Source of the DNA: Aquamicrobium sp. LC103
Lineage (GTDB): Bacteria; Pseudomonadota; Alphaproteobacteria; Rhizobiales; Rhizobiaceae
NCBI RefSeq assembly: GCF_001014615.2
Contig: NZ_LBCQ02000004.1
Coordinates: forward strand, 248,001 to 312,000
Direction: 5' to 3'
DNA length: 64,000 nucleotides
Every line of letters starts with the position of its first letter. Positions within the stretch are counted from its first letter, which is position 1. The notes under the pieces are model-generated. The model was given only the letters and a program-made list of their open reading frames with translations, was not told the DNA's origin and searched no databases. This document shows positions 63,745-64,000 of the stretch, piece by piece. The translations under genes were made by a program, and so were the position numbers.

Positions 63745-64000
63745 TGAAACGGATCTTCGCGGCCGCATCGATCTTGCTTGCCTGCGCCGGACAGGCGTCG
63801 GCGACGGCGAGCATCGGCTGCGCGGCCGCGGACGATCGGGCGTCCTTCGACCTCACCATCGGCAATGTGCCGGTGCTCGCGGTCGTGGGCGCCGAAATCG
63901 ATGCCGCCGGCGAGACCTGGTCGTTGGCCGGGAATGAACGGTCGATCCGGGTCGGCCAGGCATTCGAGACCCCCGGCGAGATGCGGATCGACTTCACCGA
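63741..64000 (+). CDS. Exported hypothetical protein (cut by the window end)
   Basis: The first 86 codons are present. A signal peptide (MMKRIFAAASILLACAGQAS) ends near ASATA, so the protein is periplasmic or a lipoprotein-like secreted protein; the mature start contains ASIGCAADDRASFDLTIGN. ATG 63741 overlaps the TGA of the cyclophilin gene, so translation is coupled. The rest lies outside the window and the family is not recognised. Confidence 0.75.
   Translation, partial: MMKRIFAAASILLACAGQASATASIGCAAADDRASFDLTIGNVPVLAVVGAEIDAAGETWSLAGNERSIRVGQAFETPGEMRIDFT

Overview
The window is a chromosomal segment from an alphaproteobacterium, most likely Hyphomicrobiales (Rhizobiales) close to Mesorhizobium/Phyllobacteriaceae. 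The basis is high GC, the gene order tRNA-Trp-secE-nusG-rplKAJL-rpoBC-rpsLG-fusA-tuf-S10/spc/alpha operons, an ATP12-family ATPase assembly chaperone, a GlnBA pair behind a sigma54-type promoter, GTTC-N7-GTTC SOS boxes, and many proteins that resemble rhizobial ones. No mobile element, prophage, CRISPR array or obvious foreign island is seen.

Layout. (1) 1-12.8 kb: terminator of an upstream gene, tRNA-Trp(CCA), secE-nusG, rplK-rplA, a long leader, rplJ-rplL, a hairpin attenuator, rpoB-rpoC and a strong terminator. (2) 12.9-14.6 kb: a LuxR-type regulator followed by a palindrome, a promoter-like element and a terminator that together look like a regulated small-RNA unit, then a small conserved hypothetical on the minus strand. 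(3) 15.0-33.8 kb: str (rpsL-rpsG-fusA-tuf), S10, spc and alpha operons as one nearly unbroken block of translation genes, with secY, adk and rpoA inside. Several unusual hairpins and a long inverted repeat sit in its few gaps. (4) 33.9-47.1 kb: a periplasmic Do/DegP-type protease, rarA, a molybdate locus (modABC plus a short ModE) with two ModE-like boxes, crcB, rluC, a DMT transporter, an ATP12-type chaperone, two small membrane proteins, a sodium:solute symporter with its DUF4212 small partner, and a hypothetical gene. (5) 47.2-55.3 kb: glnA-glnB (minus), nnrD, a DUF72 protein, a glutathione S-transferase and uvrA. (6) 55.3-64 kb: a divergent uvrA/ssb region with one SOS box for each gene, ssb, a GyrI-like protein, a DUF4168 protein, marC, gyrA (TTG start), a 44-residue membrane mini-gene missed by ordinary length cut-offs, coaD, two cyclophilins and a truncated secreted protein.

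The first half is the core transcription/translation machinery: RNA polymerase subunits beta, beta', alpha, the elongation factors NusG, EF-G and EF-Tu, most ribosomal proteins, and the SecE/SecY translocon subunits. The second half is DNA repair and topology (RarA, UvrA, SSB, GyrA), nitrogen control (GlnA/GlnB), metal-anion uptake (Mod) and housekeeping metabolism. The most unusual signals are non-coding: the LuxR/palindrome/small-RNA unit, the large hairpins before secY and between rpsM and rpsK, a micro-ORF overlapping the TTG start of gyrA, and matching ModE, LexA and sigma54 sites. All functional statements about non-coding signals are inference from motifs read by eye.
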